Source of the DNA: Oppiella nova
Lineage: Eukaryota; Arthropoda; Arachnida; Sarcoptiformes; Oppiidae
Assembly (NCBI GenBank): GCA_905397405.1
Contig: CAJPVJ010000464.1
Coordinates: forward strand, 1 to 24,675
DNA: 24,675 nucleotides
Direction of reading: 5' to 3'
Both the position numbers and the translations under genes were made by a program. Numbering within the stretch: the stretch's first letter is position 1; the number at the start of each line of letters is the position of its first letter. The notes beneath the pieces are model-generated. The model was not told where the DNA came from, ran no database searches, and was given only the letters and a program-made list of their open reading frames with translations. Of this stretch, positions 1 to 8,870 are shown in pieces.

Positions 1-738
1 CGATTACAGTATAGATACGAGACGGAGGACCACACCATCTCACCTCTCATACAGTATTTTCTGTCATAATATTTAAACTTTTTAATCCTCTCTTCCTCTT
101 AAAGAATTTGTTGGATATCTCTGACAAAGAAAACTATATTATGTCACAAGTTATATGTGTTATACAAAAGGGAAACATTGTATTGAAGTCAACATAACAT
201 TCGCTGCTTTCGTTGCAAACCATAAGCTGTATATTAAAAGTGGATCTCTTTTTGGATGTCATCTCATATGTCGGGATAACACTAAAGCAATTGTGTGGAC
301 ACTTTTGCACGCAATCGCTCTTTCATGTGCTCTCAGTATTGATATTCAATTTGCTTTCATAAATATTACACTTTTATTATAAGAGAAATAAATTAATTCT
401 TTGTTATATTAAATAAAATCCTTAATTAATTAGATTTTTATTAAAAGAATGAAATATCGATTGGAATATAACGTTAGTATTACTGGTTTTGACTGAATTA
501 TACACCAAACTGTGGTTTACTTGAATATTATCCCAATAAACGTCTCTGTGATCAATGTTTCCTTCTTTGGATCTTTTTGTAAAACCATTGGATTAGAGGT
601 TAGAATCGCAGTACAAAACACAACACAACTTCACATCATTTCTAAATTCTCTCTCTTATCACAAGTTTTCTTTTCATTGCATATATCAGTATTCAATTGC
701 AATTCAAATGGATTTCACTGCTGACAAGATATAAAAGA

Positions 739-777
<39 letters not shown>

Positions 778-778
778 C
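1..778 (+). repeat. left arm of large inverted repeat
   Basis: Reverse-complement match to 1887-2679. The arms differ by about a dozen substitutions I could find (about 2%), a 2-bp AT indel near 153 and about 19 extra bases near the outer end of the right arm. The inner end is the CT tract 739-777, with the same TTT interruption in both arms. The outer end runs to the window edge; base 1 already mismatches, so the homology may end here. The arm carries no gene I can support. Confidence 0.95.
739..777 (+). repeat. (CT)n tract at the inner end of the left arm
   Basis: About 39 bases of CT with one TTT interruption near 752-754. The mirrored GA tract is 1888-1924. Homology between the arms stops where the tract ends. 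Confidence 0.95.
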
Positions 779-1886
779 TGCATATAAGAGGAGAAATAAT
801 GCGAATACAATATTAACGGTATTAATCCATCCTTTTGAAAGTCTGATGTTTAGTATTCAGGGGGAGAGGAGATCAAAGTATGCGAATCACAGTTTCTGTT
901 GCATTCAATGACATATTTGATCGCATACTATGATTCAGAATATAAAATGGATCTGAATTTAACATTTGGTTTATCGTTTTAAGATATTTTTTGTATATTT
1001 TATTTCATTGTAATCTCTTTAAGAATTGAATTGATTTTATTGATCGCTTACATAAAAAATAATATTTATGAATGCTATAACTTATACTATACTGTATGTT
1101 CTAAATGTATGTTCAGTGCATACTATATAATGGATATCTTGGGTATAATTATACTATTCTCGAAAAAGTTTTTTGTTTTGTTTACTCAACAATTCATTTA
1201 AAGAATTAATTGAAATCTTGTTAAGAATAAAGTTTAAAGTATGTATTAAGTGATTGATTGAAGGGATGGGCAAAAGTGCAGAGATTGTTGAATTGGAGGA
1301 CAAAAAGATGTTGTGTTTGTTGATCCGAAAGAAAACTGGAAATCGGATGCAATAGAAATGCATTTTCACAGTTAAAGTAAAACTCGATTGAGTCGTTTGA
1401 AAGCAAATGATTAGACAAAGCGAATGAGAATTTGATAGAAGACTAACTGTCCGCACATCTAATGGACAGTGCAGTGCATCTCATCTCTAGATGTGTGGAT
1501 AGAGTGTCGGCCATAACTGGTCTTAGTTTGAGTTTGAAAGTAATCTATAGCTCAGTGTTCAATATAAGTAAGTAATACAACACATATTCAATACTTAGTT
1601 GACAAAACAGAGAGTCGGATGAAATTTCGTAGCAAATGCACGCTTCACTACTTCCGTTTAGTACAGCATCAGCCGTACGGCCTTATGTGCAGCTCCTACA
1701 GCTCTACAGTACAGCTCTACTCAATTCAACTCAACTCCAGCTCTGCAATAGACTGGTGTTGACACAAGAAATGAAGGCTCGGATGTTGGATAAAGCCATA
1801 AGAATCTACAATATATAACACAAACTTTTATCGAATAAAAGCTCTACAATATTGATGAATCAAACTATAGTGAACACAGAGAGCAT
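779..1886. other. spacer between the inverted-repeat arms
   Basis: Unique AT-rich DNA of about 1.1 kb. It contains an imperfect hairpin with 12-bp arms at 1450-1461 and 1488-1499 (11 of 12 positions pair), and a short CAGCTCTAC-rich patch around 1690-1725. No ORF in it resembles a known protein; the 100-codon minus-strand frame at 1154-1456 has no recognisable features. Confidence 0.6.
1450..1499. other. imperfect hairpin in the spacer
   Basis: TCCGCACATCTA pairs with TAGATGTGTGGA across a 26-base loop, with one mismatch. The function is unknown. Confidence 0.5.
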
Positions 1887-1924
<38 letters not shown>

Positions 1925-2679
1925 TCTTTTATATCTTGTCAGCAGTGAAATCCATTTGAATTGCAATTGAATACTGATATATGCAATGAAAAGAAAACTT
2001 ATGATAAGAGAGAGAATTTAGAAATGATGTGAAGTTGTGTTGTGTTTTGTACTGCGATTCTAACCTCTAATCCAATGGTTTTACAAAAAGAGCCAAAGAA
2101 GGAAACATTGATCACAGAGACGTTTATTGGGATAATATTCAAGTAAACCACAGTTTGGTGTATAATTCAGTCAAAACCAGTAATACTTACGTTATATTCC
2201 GATCGATATTTGATTCTTTTAATAAAAATCTAATTAATTAAGGATTTTATTTAATATAACAAAGAATTAATTTATTTCTCTTATAATAAAAGTGTAATAT
2301 TTATGAAACCAAATTGAATATCAATAATGAGAGCACATGAAAGAGCGATTGCGTGCAAAAGTGTCGACACAATTGCATTAGTGTTATCCCGACATATGAG
2401 ATGACATCCAAAAAGAGATCCACTTTTAATATACAGCTTATGGTTTGCAACGAAAGCAGCGAATGTTATGTTCACTTCAATACAATGTTTCCCTTTTGTA
2501 TAACACATAACTTGTGACATAATATAGTTTTCTTTGTCAGAGATATCCAACAAATTCTTTAAGAGGAAGAGAGGATTAAAAAGTTTAAATATTTTGACAC
2601 AAAATACTGTATGAGAGGTGAGATGGTGTGGTCCTCCGTCTCGTATCTATACTCAGTATAGTATAGTATACTGTAATCA
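1887..2679 (-). repeat. right arm of large inverted repeat
   Basis: Inverted copy of 1-778 starting at the GA tract 1888-1924. It carries extra ACTCAGTATAGTATAGTATA-like sequence near 2651-2670 that the left arm lacks. The homology ends at about 2678, right where the 23-bp direct repeat flanking the N begins. Confidence 0.95.
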
Positions 2680-2726
2680 TAAACACTGACCTTCAGTGAA
2701 ATNTAAACACTGACCTTCAGTGAAAT
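2680..2726. other. assembly scar: single N between 23-bp direct repeats
   Basis: The same 23 bases occur at 2680-2702 and 2704-2726, separated only by N at 2703. This is what results when two contig ends that overlap are placed side by side instead of merged. The true sequence probably has one copy. Confidence 0.85.
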
Positions 2727-2843
2727 TTTATTGACGTCCAATAATTGTGCGGCACTTTTGCTCAAATGTAGCCCTACTTCGGCTCTATTAAGACATCTTT
2801 CCATCAGTTGTTCAGTTGTCGCACTTTTTACACTTTTAGACTT

Positions 2844-3296
2844 TTCTCTATAAAAGGACCTTTACCTCTGTCCAATAAATGTACAGTACATGGGGTATAT
2901 TTAGTGAACACTTGTATAGGCAAATAAACTGTGGCTGATAACGAAAGCACTGTTTCTTATACGGATTATAGAGATAAGCATCGACATTGTCGATTAGCAA
3001 AAAAGTCCAAATTGAAACTATTTTTTATGTGGTGCCGTATTTGTTAAATCTGGTGTATATTGAGTTTAATTCTCATTGGTGATATAATTTGTACAAATTT
3101 CAATGTTTGTTCAAATGGCCTGGCCAAACTTTTTTAAGTTAAAATGTTTATATAAATTAGATTCACCTGTATTTTGAATTTCAATGCTTATCTGTATAAT
3201 CCGTGCTAAGAAACAGTGCTTGTTATCAGTCACAGTATATTTCTCATACTCTTTGTACATTTATTGGAGAAAGGTGAAAGTCCGTTTATAAAGAAA
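2844..3296. mobile_element. MITE/foldback-like element with long terminal inverted repeats
   Basis: Left arm 2844-2981 and right arm 3184-3296 are diverged inverted copies. Matching blocks include CCAATAAATGTACA, CTGATAAC, AGCACTGTTTCTTA, CGGATTATA and GATAAGCAT. The left arm has about 25 extra bases between the first two blocks. The centre (2982-3183) is about 200 bases of AT-rich DNA with no ORF. I see no clear target-site duplication. Long arms with a short non-coding centre fit a non-autonomous foldback or MITE element; the superfamily is unknown. Confidence 0.7.
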
Positions 3297-3830
3297 TATC
3301 ATGGCTACAAAACATGTGATAAGCTTTTATAAATACAAATATCAACATTTGCATATACGGTATACAGTGTATCACCAAATGACAGTACAGTCATACGATT
3401 GAAAGACATTATCATAGTTATAGCTATACTGTACTTATATAGCGACTGATTGTCGCAGTCATTGGAAAGCATATTCTGAGCGAACGGTTAGGTTATAGGT
3501 GTATGTCTTGTGAATAGCAATGTATTCCCGTATCACATGTATTGCAAACTATTGCAAAATTAGTTTCGTTAGAAAATAAGGCAAAACGTCGTAAAAGTTA
3601 GTAAAAAATAGTGAATAATACTCGCGTAAGTACAGCATTGTCCACACATACCCTCCCACCACACGCTCCACCACTCCCCAGCTATGCTGGTGTTGGCATT
3701 AGCACTGGTGTGTTGTCGTCACAGCCATCGATCTGATAGTGGATTGAGGAGGAGTTGTGTGTCAGTCCACCTCAGCTTAGTTCACATGTGTTAGGAGAGG
3801 GCAGCGCATCGACAGCACAGGCTTTACGCG
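3297..3830 (+). other. FoxA upstream intergenic DNA with a C-rich island
   Basis: AT-rich up to about 3630. From about 3645 to 3800 the DNA becomes clearly GC-richer, beginning with a strongly C-biased stretch (CCCTCCCACC..., 3651-3678) of CACCC/KLF-like character. This change of composition just before the gene suggests proximal regulatory DNA. No coding potential was seen. Confidence 0.4.
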
Positions 3831-3888
3831 TATATTTAATGCGAGGTTTAATGCCTCATATGTCTCGTATGACTCGCACTTCTCAGTC
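3831..3888 (+). promoter_or_regulatory. candidate FoxA core promoter elements
   Basis: A TATA-like TATATTTA lies at 3831-3838, with an Inr-like TCATAT 25 bases downstream (3856-3861). A better arthropod initiator, TCAGTC, is at 3883-3888. No DPE-like match follows at the expected spacing. Either start would give a 5' UTR of about 190-215 bases with no intron. Such short motifs occur by chance in AT-rich DNA, so this placement is tentative. Confidence 0.25.
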
Positions 3889-3893
3889 ATTCA

Positions 3894-3941
3894 ATGCTTA
3901 CAACAAGTGATTCAATAGTCTCTGAGTCTATGAGTCGATAG
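3894..3941 (+). promoter_or_regulatory. upstream ORF 1 in the presumed FoxA leader
   Basis: ATG at 3894, 15 codons and then TAG at 3939. It lies just downstream of the TCAGTC initiator-like site. If transcription starts there, scanning ribosomes meet this ORF before FoxA. A role in dampening FoxA translation is an inference. Confidence 0.3.
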
Positions 3942-4031
3942 TATAGTCGCGAATAACAACTAATAAACAATTAAATTGTTTTTATTTTGCAAATACGGTC
4001 GAAGTGTTTGGTTTGAAATAATAGTGAATTA

Positions 4032-4052
4032 ATGCATAGTTTTGAACATTGA
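4032..4052 (+). promoter_or_regulatory. upstream ORF 2, 20 bases before the FoxA ATG
   Basis: ATG at 4032, six codons and then TGA at 4050-4052, out of frame with FoxA. It ends 19 bases before the FoxA start codon, so reinitiation would have to be very short-range. This also depends on the real transcript start lying upstream. Confidence 0.3.
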
Positions 4053-4071
4053 TTACCAGTTTGTGACTGAA

Positions 4072-5499
4072 ATGTTGACTCACAAGTCATATCAAGACTC
4101 ATCCAATTGCATGATCTCTGCCCCGAACTACACGAACATGACTTCGTCGATGAGTCCCTCCATGTCGTACACCATGTCCTCCATGTCTCAGATGAATATG
4201 AGTGGCTATTCACCGGCGCAGTCCTTCACCTCCAACATGATATCGTCGACTGGGGTGCCGATGGGCACGAGTGTCACAGCGCCTACACCCACAGGTATGT
4301 CCGGCATTCCCGGCTCGGGCGGCGGTCCCACAGGCGGCCCCTGTATGTCACCGGCGGCGGGAAGTACTGTCACACCGCTGTCGTCGATGAACTCACTGAA
4401 CTCGCACGCCATGAACGGCATGACATCACCGACTTGTATGGGATCCATGACGTCGATGAACGGCGGACTGGTGTCGGGGCGGGAGTTTGGGTCGTCTTCA
4501 TCGTCGGAACCGATGAGTTCGGGCGCCAACGCACTGCTGCAGAGGGCTCGGGCTGACAAGTCGTACCGGCGCTCCTACACACACGCCAAGCCTCCCTACT
4601 CGTACATCTCGCTCATAACGATGGCCATCCAGAACTGTCCCTCGCGAATGCTGACCCTCAGTGAGATCTATCAGTTCATTATGGATTTGTTCCCATATTA
4701 TCGTCAGAACCAACAGCGATGGCAGAACTCGATCCGACATTCGCTTAGTTTTAATGACTGTTTTCTCAAAGTCCCGCGAACTCCCGACAAACCCGGGAAA
4801 GGGAGCTTTTGGACACTACATCCCGATTCGGGTAATATGTTTGAAAACGGCTGTTATCTCAGACGCCAAAAGCGGTTCAAATGTGACAAAAAAGATGGCG
4901 TCCGACAGAACCAGAAGTCGAGCAACAGTTCCGGATCGAGCAGTGGTAACAGCAATAGTCACCAATCGATGGGCAACTCCGCCAAAAACAACGCCATCGA
5001 CAGCACCCACAACACCCACCAGAGCGGCGGCGGCCACACCGGCGGCGGAGGAGTGAGTCCGTCGCAAATGAACGGCGCGTTGTCCGACCCCTACTCCCAT
5101 CACCCGCATCACCACCACTTAGAACATCACCGCCACGTGAACGCCAGCCTCGGCGACGACTGTGCAAAGTTGGACCCATCGGCTCACCCTCACCACCACC
5201 CGTCTCAGATGGAGCACCACATGCACGCCGGTCTGTACGGCTCCGGGACTGGTGTACTGTCTCACCACCAAAGTATGCTACTCGCAGGTCAGTTGAAAGC
5301 TGATCCCCATTATAGCTCCTCGAGAGACCACCCGTTCTCGATCTCCAGCATAATTGCGAGTGAGAACAAGGCTGACATGAAACTCTATGAGATGGGGTAC
5401 GCCGCCTACCCACCCCTGTCCCCTCTGGCACCCGGCCACACGGCTATGGCCAACGATGCCTCCTATTATCATCACTCCTCACTCTATCACTCGGCATAG
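4072..5499 (+). CDS. fkh: FoxA / fork head winged-helix transcription factor, single exon
   Basis: A 475-residue nuclear DNA-binding protein of the FoxA (HNF-3/fork head) class. The N-terminus (about 13-155) is rich in Met, Ser and Gly, with a Y-T-M-S-S-M-S stretch like the FoxA N-terminal activation region. The forkhead domain spans about 173-271 ([10 protein letters not shown] to RRQKRFKC). Recognition helix 3 is [14 protein letters not shown]219 and H223 correspond to the known base-contacting residues. The tail [18 protein letters not shown] separates FoxA from FoxB and other classes. Next come Ser/Asn/Gly-rich (about 284-327) and His-rich (343-385) linkers. The C-terminus has HPFSISSII (420-428), an eh1-like Groucho/TLE-binding motif, then [11 protein letters not shown] and YPPLSPL. 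I chose the ATG at 4072 because it is the first in-frame ATG after an in-frame TAA at 4030; the frame also opens at a TTG at 4042. There is no intron. FoxA proteins are pioneer factors for gut and endoderm development. GC is far higher than in the flanks. Confidence 0.97.
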   Translation: MLTHKSYQDSSNCMISAPNYTNMTSSMSPSMSYTMSSMSQMNMSGYSPAQSFTSNMISSTGVPMGTSVTAPTPTGMSGIPGSGGGPTGGPCMSPAAGSTVTPLSSMNSLNSHAMNGMTSPTCMGSMTSMNGGLVSGREFGSSSSSEPMSSGANALLQRARADKSYRRSYTHAKPPYSYISLITMAIQNCPSRMLTLSEIYQFIMDLFPYYRQNQQRWQNSIRHSLSFNDCFLKVPRTPDKPGKGSFWTLHPDSGNMFENGCYLRRQKRFKCDKKDGVRQNQKSSNSSGSSSGNSNSHQSMGNSAKNNAIDSTHNTHQSGGGHTGGGGVSPSQMNGALSDPYSHHPHHHHLEHHRHVNASLGDDCAKLDPSAHPHHHPSQMEHHMHAGLYGSGTGVLSHHQSMLLAGQLKADPHYSSSRDHPFSISSIIASENKADMKLYEMGYAAYPPLSPLAPGHTAMANDASYYHHSSLYHSA

Positions 5500-6015
5500 A
5501 CGCAGACAGCATTTGTATTATAGCCCACTCATAGCCATACCCGTACAGCCATACCCGTACATTGCCATTGCCATCCATAGCCATTAGTGACTGTCCCTAA
5601 CCTATACCGACTGGAAGTCCACTCCACCTGCGTTTCCAATTGAAAGCAATTTTCTTAATAAACGAAACACTGGAACAAAGCCTATGTCAGAGCCGATGCG
5701 TGTGAAACCCGGAACGCCTATAGCTGTGAGACCGTCAGACACCTGCATATACTGTACTGTATGTCAGTGTATGTGCCGCTCTTGTTAACAGTTAACATAC
5801 ATTATATCAATGAAAACAATGTACAGAATATTAAGGAATATACGATACTATTGTGTAAAAACGACTATTGATTCATATGTACCAATATTGTACTCCCCGA
5901 GTACAATTATGTCTTATTATTATTAATAATCGATTTGTCATTTAATTATGAATTATAATTAAATAAAGTTTTTTTCAATTCAAACAATTTGTTCACAATT
6001 TTCTTATCAATAAAA
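5500..6015 (+). terminator. FoxA 3' UTR and candidate polyadenylation signals
   Basis: AATAAA hexamers occur at 5657-5662, 5962-5967 (followed by a T-rich stretch) and 6009-6014, giving a 3' UTR of about 180 or about 490-530 bases. The 5962 site, with its downstream T/GT-rich DNA, looks the better cleavage context. A perfect 14-bp tandem repeat (AGCCATACCCGTAC) sits at 5533-5560, early in the UTR. AT-rich DNA makes such hexamers common, so RNA data must decide. Confidence 0.45.
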
Positions 6016-6448
6016 GTTCAATAAATGCAGTACAATATATCAATAGATATGAGATATGCCATCGAGTATTACTGTACACCGAGTAATCAAGTATTTATTT
6101 CTGATTAGGACATGCAAACAATATAGCTATCAGTTCACTGGTGATATCATCACCAGTTATTTGCGGTCACTAACTGTTCCGTTGACTCTATTTTTCCATT
6201 CAAACCAATTCTAACTCCTATTTTGTATTCACAGCCAGTCTTAAGATTATTTATAGGTTTTGAGTCATTGTTTATCACTAATAGGTCTGATATGAGTTGC
6301 CATCACATGAGACTATAAGGCCAGTGGTATAGACTGTGCTCTGAGGTGAGTCTTTCCTCTTTCCAAATAATCACCTTTCGCTCTGACCTCTGATAACATT
6401 ATCTCAATTGATATATCCATATATCGACCTAAAAATAATTACAATCCC
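6016..6448. other. intergenic DNA downstream of FoxA
   Basis: AT-rich with no gene. It contains a near-palindrome at 6137-6157, where ACTGGTGAT and ATCACCAGT are separated by three bases. Confidence 0.6.
6137..6157. other. short perfect hairpin or palindromic site
   Basis: Nine-base perfect arms around a three-base centre (ATC). It could be a dimeric protein-binding site or chance. Confidence 0.5.
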
Positions 6449-6871
6449 ATGAAATATACTGCAATCGTAATCATAACAACAGAATTTCTATTACTTTGTT
6501 TAATGAGACGCGACCTAACATTTAGGTATATATTATATTTGAGTGCTAACTGTGAGCCGGCACACAGAATATATTCACTAATCGGACACTTATTACTACA
6601 CTTTAGAGTGGACTGCAATGCATATACAGTACAGTACTGTAATAATTCATATGAATATATCATCAGAATTGCACCCAAAAAAGGTTCACTACTTGAGCTA
6701 ATAGATGAAACACGTGTTGAGCAGGAAATGCATTGCTTTTTAGCATTAATTCTGGATTTCCTGTCGCACGACCGCATCTATCAATACAAACGTCAGGTGA
6801 ACCCACTCTTACACCTATTAGACGGATGTATATATGATTCAAATGCAAACACAATCCCAATAATGATTTGA
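6449..6871 (+). CDS. unrecognised 140-codon ORF, possible orphan gene
   Basis: I do not recognise this protein. It opens with a real ATG (MKYTAIVIITTEFLLLCLM), a hydrophobic start that could be a signal or membrane anchor. It continues with a Cys-containing middle and a charged stretch (KKGSLLELIDETRVEQEM). It ends at TGA 6869-6871. It is the longest ATG-initiated ORF in the AT-rich part of the window, and 140 stop-free codons are unexpected in DNA this AT-rich. A 112-codon frame overlaps it on the minus strand (6439-6777), and a palindromic TACAGTACTGTA (6630-6641) lies inside. No intron signals or neighbouring partner were found. It lies about 950 bases downstream of FoxA on the same strand. 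Chance remains a realistic explanation. Confidence 0.2.
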   Translation: MKYTAIVIITTEFLLLCLMRRDLTFRYILYLSANCEPAHRIYSLIGHLLLHFRVDCNAYTVQYCNNSYEYIIRIAPKKGSLLELIDETRVEQEMHCFLALILDFLSHDRIYQYKRQVNPLLHLLDGCIYDSNANTIPIMI

Positions 6872-8106
6872 ATGGCGAGGGCTATGTCACTAACTAATGA
6901 TTATAAACGCTTCTGTGGGAAAAGCATAAAAAGGCCTTTACTTATGGCCAATGTTTGAAACAAATGCGGATCTAATTCTGTATTATTGAAAAAATGCAAA
7001 ACAGGATTACCCATAGGTTTAGGTAATTATTGAATGACTGGATAAGAGTACAGTCAAGCCGTGTCTCATTGCATCCAACGATCAATTCTCACGTCTTTTT
7101 AAACAGGATTTTTACCATTTGTTCGCCTATTTTGTATGATTTCATATCCACAGCCATAAGTCTTGATTGCACACCCTTTTTATGACATCCACTTTTACGG
7201 CTTTATTTCAATTCCTTGTAGTTAACAATAATTTCAATTCACACTTCCATTCAGCTCTGTAACTGGTTTCTCAAAATGAGAACTCAATGCTATTCTCATA
7301 GTCATTATAACTATTATACTATTATCAGAGAAATCAATTTAAGACCAATGTTTAGATGTTGTTAATATTTATAAGACATAATGTCATCGATTATGTTTCA
7401 AATCGATTTGCAGATATGAATGAGAATTATATTAAATAAGTTTTCAATGAATTATTCAATTGAATAAAATGTTAAACCATTTTATTATAATAATTTGTAT
7501 TCAAAGCTTCAATTGAATAGAGATTCTAAACTGGAATTCATATGAAAATTGTTGATTAGATAACAAATTGAGTTTTCATAGGATTGAAGTCATATTAAAG
7601 TACAGTATGTGTTATATTGAAGTCATGGCTAATACGATGTTTCCGGCATTCGTTGGGCTTTTATTTTCAGTGACAACTGCTGTCCATTAAATTACTTCAA
7701 GTGATGAGTTATTGACGACATTAACAGTACTGTCCATTTGGTTATACAATCAAATAGATGTGGGCGTTATATGTGATGCAATTTACTTATGTTTTGTCTG
7801 TCTATATCTCAAGAGTTAAAAGCATTTACTGGCAGTTCATAGCATTCAAAGTTTGTTGAAAATTCTATTCAAAAGAATGCATTGCAATTCAATACAACTC
7901 AATGCAATTGATGCCAATTTGTGTTAGTCTTGTGTTGTCTCAACAGCTCAGTTGTTGTAGTTTTTTATACTGACTATACTTTACTATACTTTTATATTCT
8001 GTAGTTCTGTAGTGACTGCAGAACCTCCCAGAGAGTCAAACAATAAGCCGGAAAGAGTCCGCCAAAGCCTTAAGGCCTCACTTTTCACTATAAACCACTA
8101 CCAGTC

Positions 8107-8108
<2 letters not shown>
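6872..8108. other. AT-rich intergenic DNA
   Basis: No gene seen. It holds TGCAATT-like short repeats near 7875-7915 and a 10-bp palindrome GCCTTAAGGC at 8067-8076, just before the next CT tract. Confidence 0.6.

Positions 8109-8146
<38 letters not shown>
8109..8146 (+). repeat. (CT)n microsatellite
   Basis: Uninterrupted CT dinucleotide tract of about 38 bases. Confidence 0.97.
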
Positions 8147-8149
<3 letters not shown>

Positions 8150-8639
8150 GTGAGAATATGGCAAAGTTTGGTTGGAATTAATTCGAGCCTCTGATAGTGT
8201 AGTGAAGTTTTGATGAACTCTTATATTTTTGATTCAATTATTTGATTCCTATTCCAAGAGTTGAATAATTGATAAAAACGAAACGTATTGTGGAAACAGA
8301 GTATGAATTGAATGTCTAATCTATTTATTATAAATTTATAGTTGGGTTAGGCGTTCGGCACAGGCATATGTAGTAGACACGAGGGAATTATGATATTATA
8401 TTGATTGTGATTAATTTAATTCATGCGTTTGTAAATGCAATTTATATAGAAGTGGTTTATTATTCAAAATTCCCTTTGTTTGGTATAATCAGTATCGCCT
8501 TCAGTAAAGCGTTTTGTAGTCTATTATACGATTTGATGAAAGCCCTGATGAAAGCCCTATCCCTCGAAGCCATACATTCTTGTATTTTTATGATTGACAG
8601 ATGGCTTCAATCGTATGGATTCGATAAAAAGCCTAATTT
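8147..8639. other. intergenic DNA
   Basis: AT-rich with no supported gene. A 12-bp tandem repeat (GATGAAAGCCCT, second copy at 8546) lies near 8534-8558. A stem GAAGCCAT/ATGGCTTC pairs about 8567 with about 8602. Confidence 0.5.
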
Positions 8640-8870
8640 ATGGCCACAATTGTGGAGACGTTGCTGAATGTGTCAGGCCTCGCATGCCTTTCCATCGCTA
8701 AGCACTCGTTCACACAATTATTACACCAAATATTCGGTGTACTTGTGAACGAATTCGCACATTCTGTGCTCAATTATGTGTTATTTTTATTTTTTTTATT
8801 AATCGTTCATTCAACACAATTCATTGAGTTTTTAATTTCATTTTTATCGTTCATTTCATATCATATATGA
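8640..8870 (+). other. short ORF with hydrophobic C-terminus, doubtful
   Basis: 76 codons from an ATG with G at +4 (ATGGCC). It starts MATIVETLLNVSGLACLS and ends in a long hydrophobic run (about residues 45-75) like a membrane helix. It contains the 8706-8752 hairpin, and its stop overlaps the next ATG (ATGA at 8867). I do not recognise it. T-rich DNA gives hydrophobic residues by default, so chance is likely. Confidence 0.12.
8706..8752. other. imperfect palindrome / hairpin
   Basis: TCGTTCAC at the left pairs with GTGAACGA at the right, and an inner ACACC/GGTGT pair closes an AAATATTC loop. The arms are offset by a few unpaired bases. Confidence 0.55.

Noticed and set aside
155-382. Paired ORF in both arms of the inverted repeat (155-382 +, 2281-2553 -)
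   Set aside because: Of five substitutions between the copies inside the frame, four change the amino acid, and a 2-bp indel shifts the frame upstream; the longer version starts at TTG. This looks neutral.
3963-3969. Forkhead-type site (ATAAACA) in the FoxA leader as evidence of autoregulation
   Set aside because: The word is frequent by chance in AT-rich DNA across the whole window.
4042-4071. Extending FoxA to the TTG at 4042
   Set aside because: TTG is not a normal animal start codon; the first in-frame ATG is 4072 and an in-frame stop lies at 4030.
4877-5431. 184-codon minus-strand ORF and several other long frames across FoxA (for example 4107-4556 +, 4206-4559 -)
   Set aside because: They are shadows of the GC-rich FoxA coding sequence; they show no domain features, and the FoxA frame is unambiguous.
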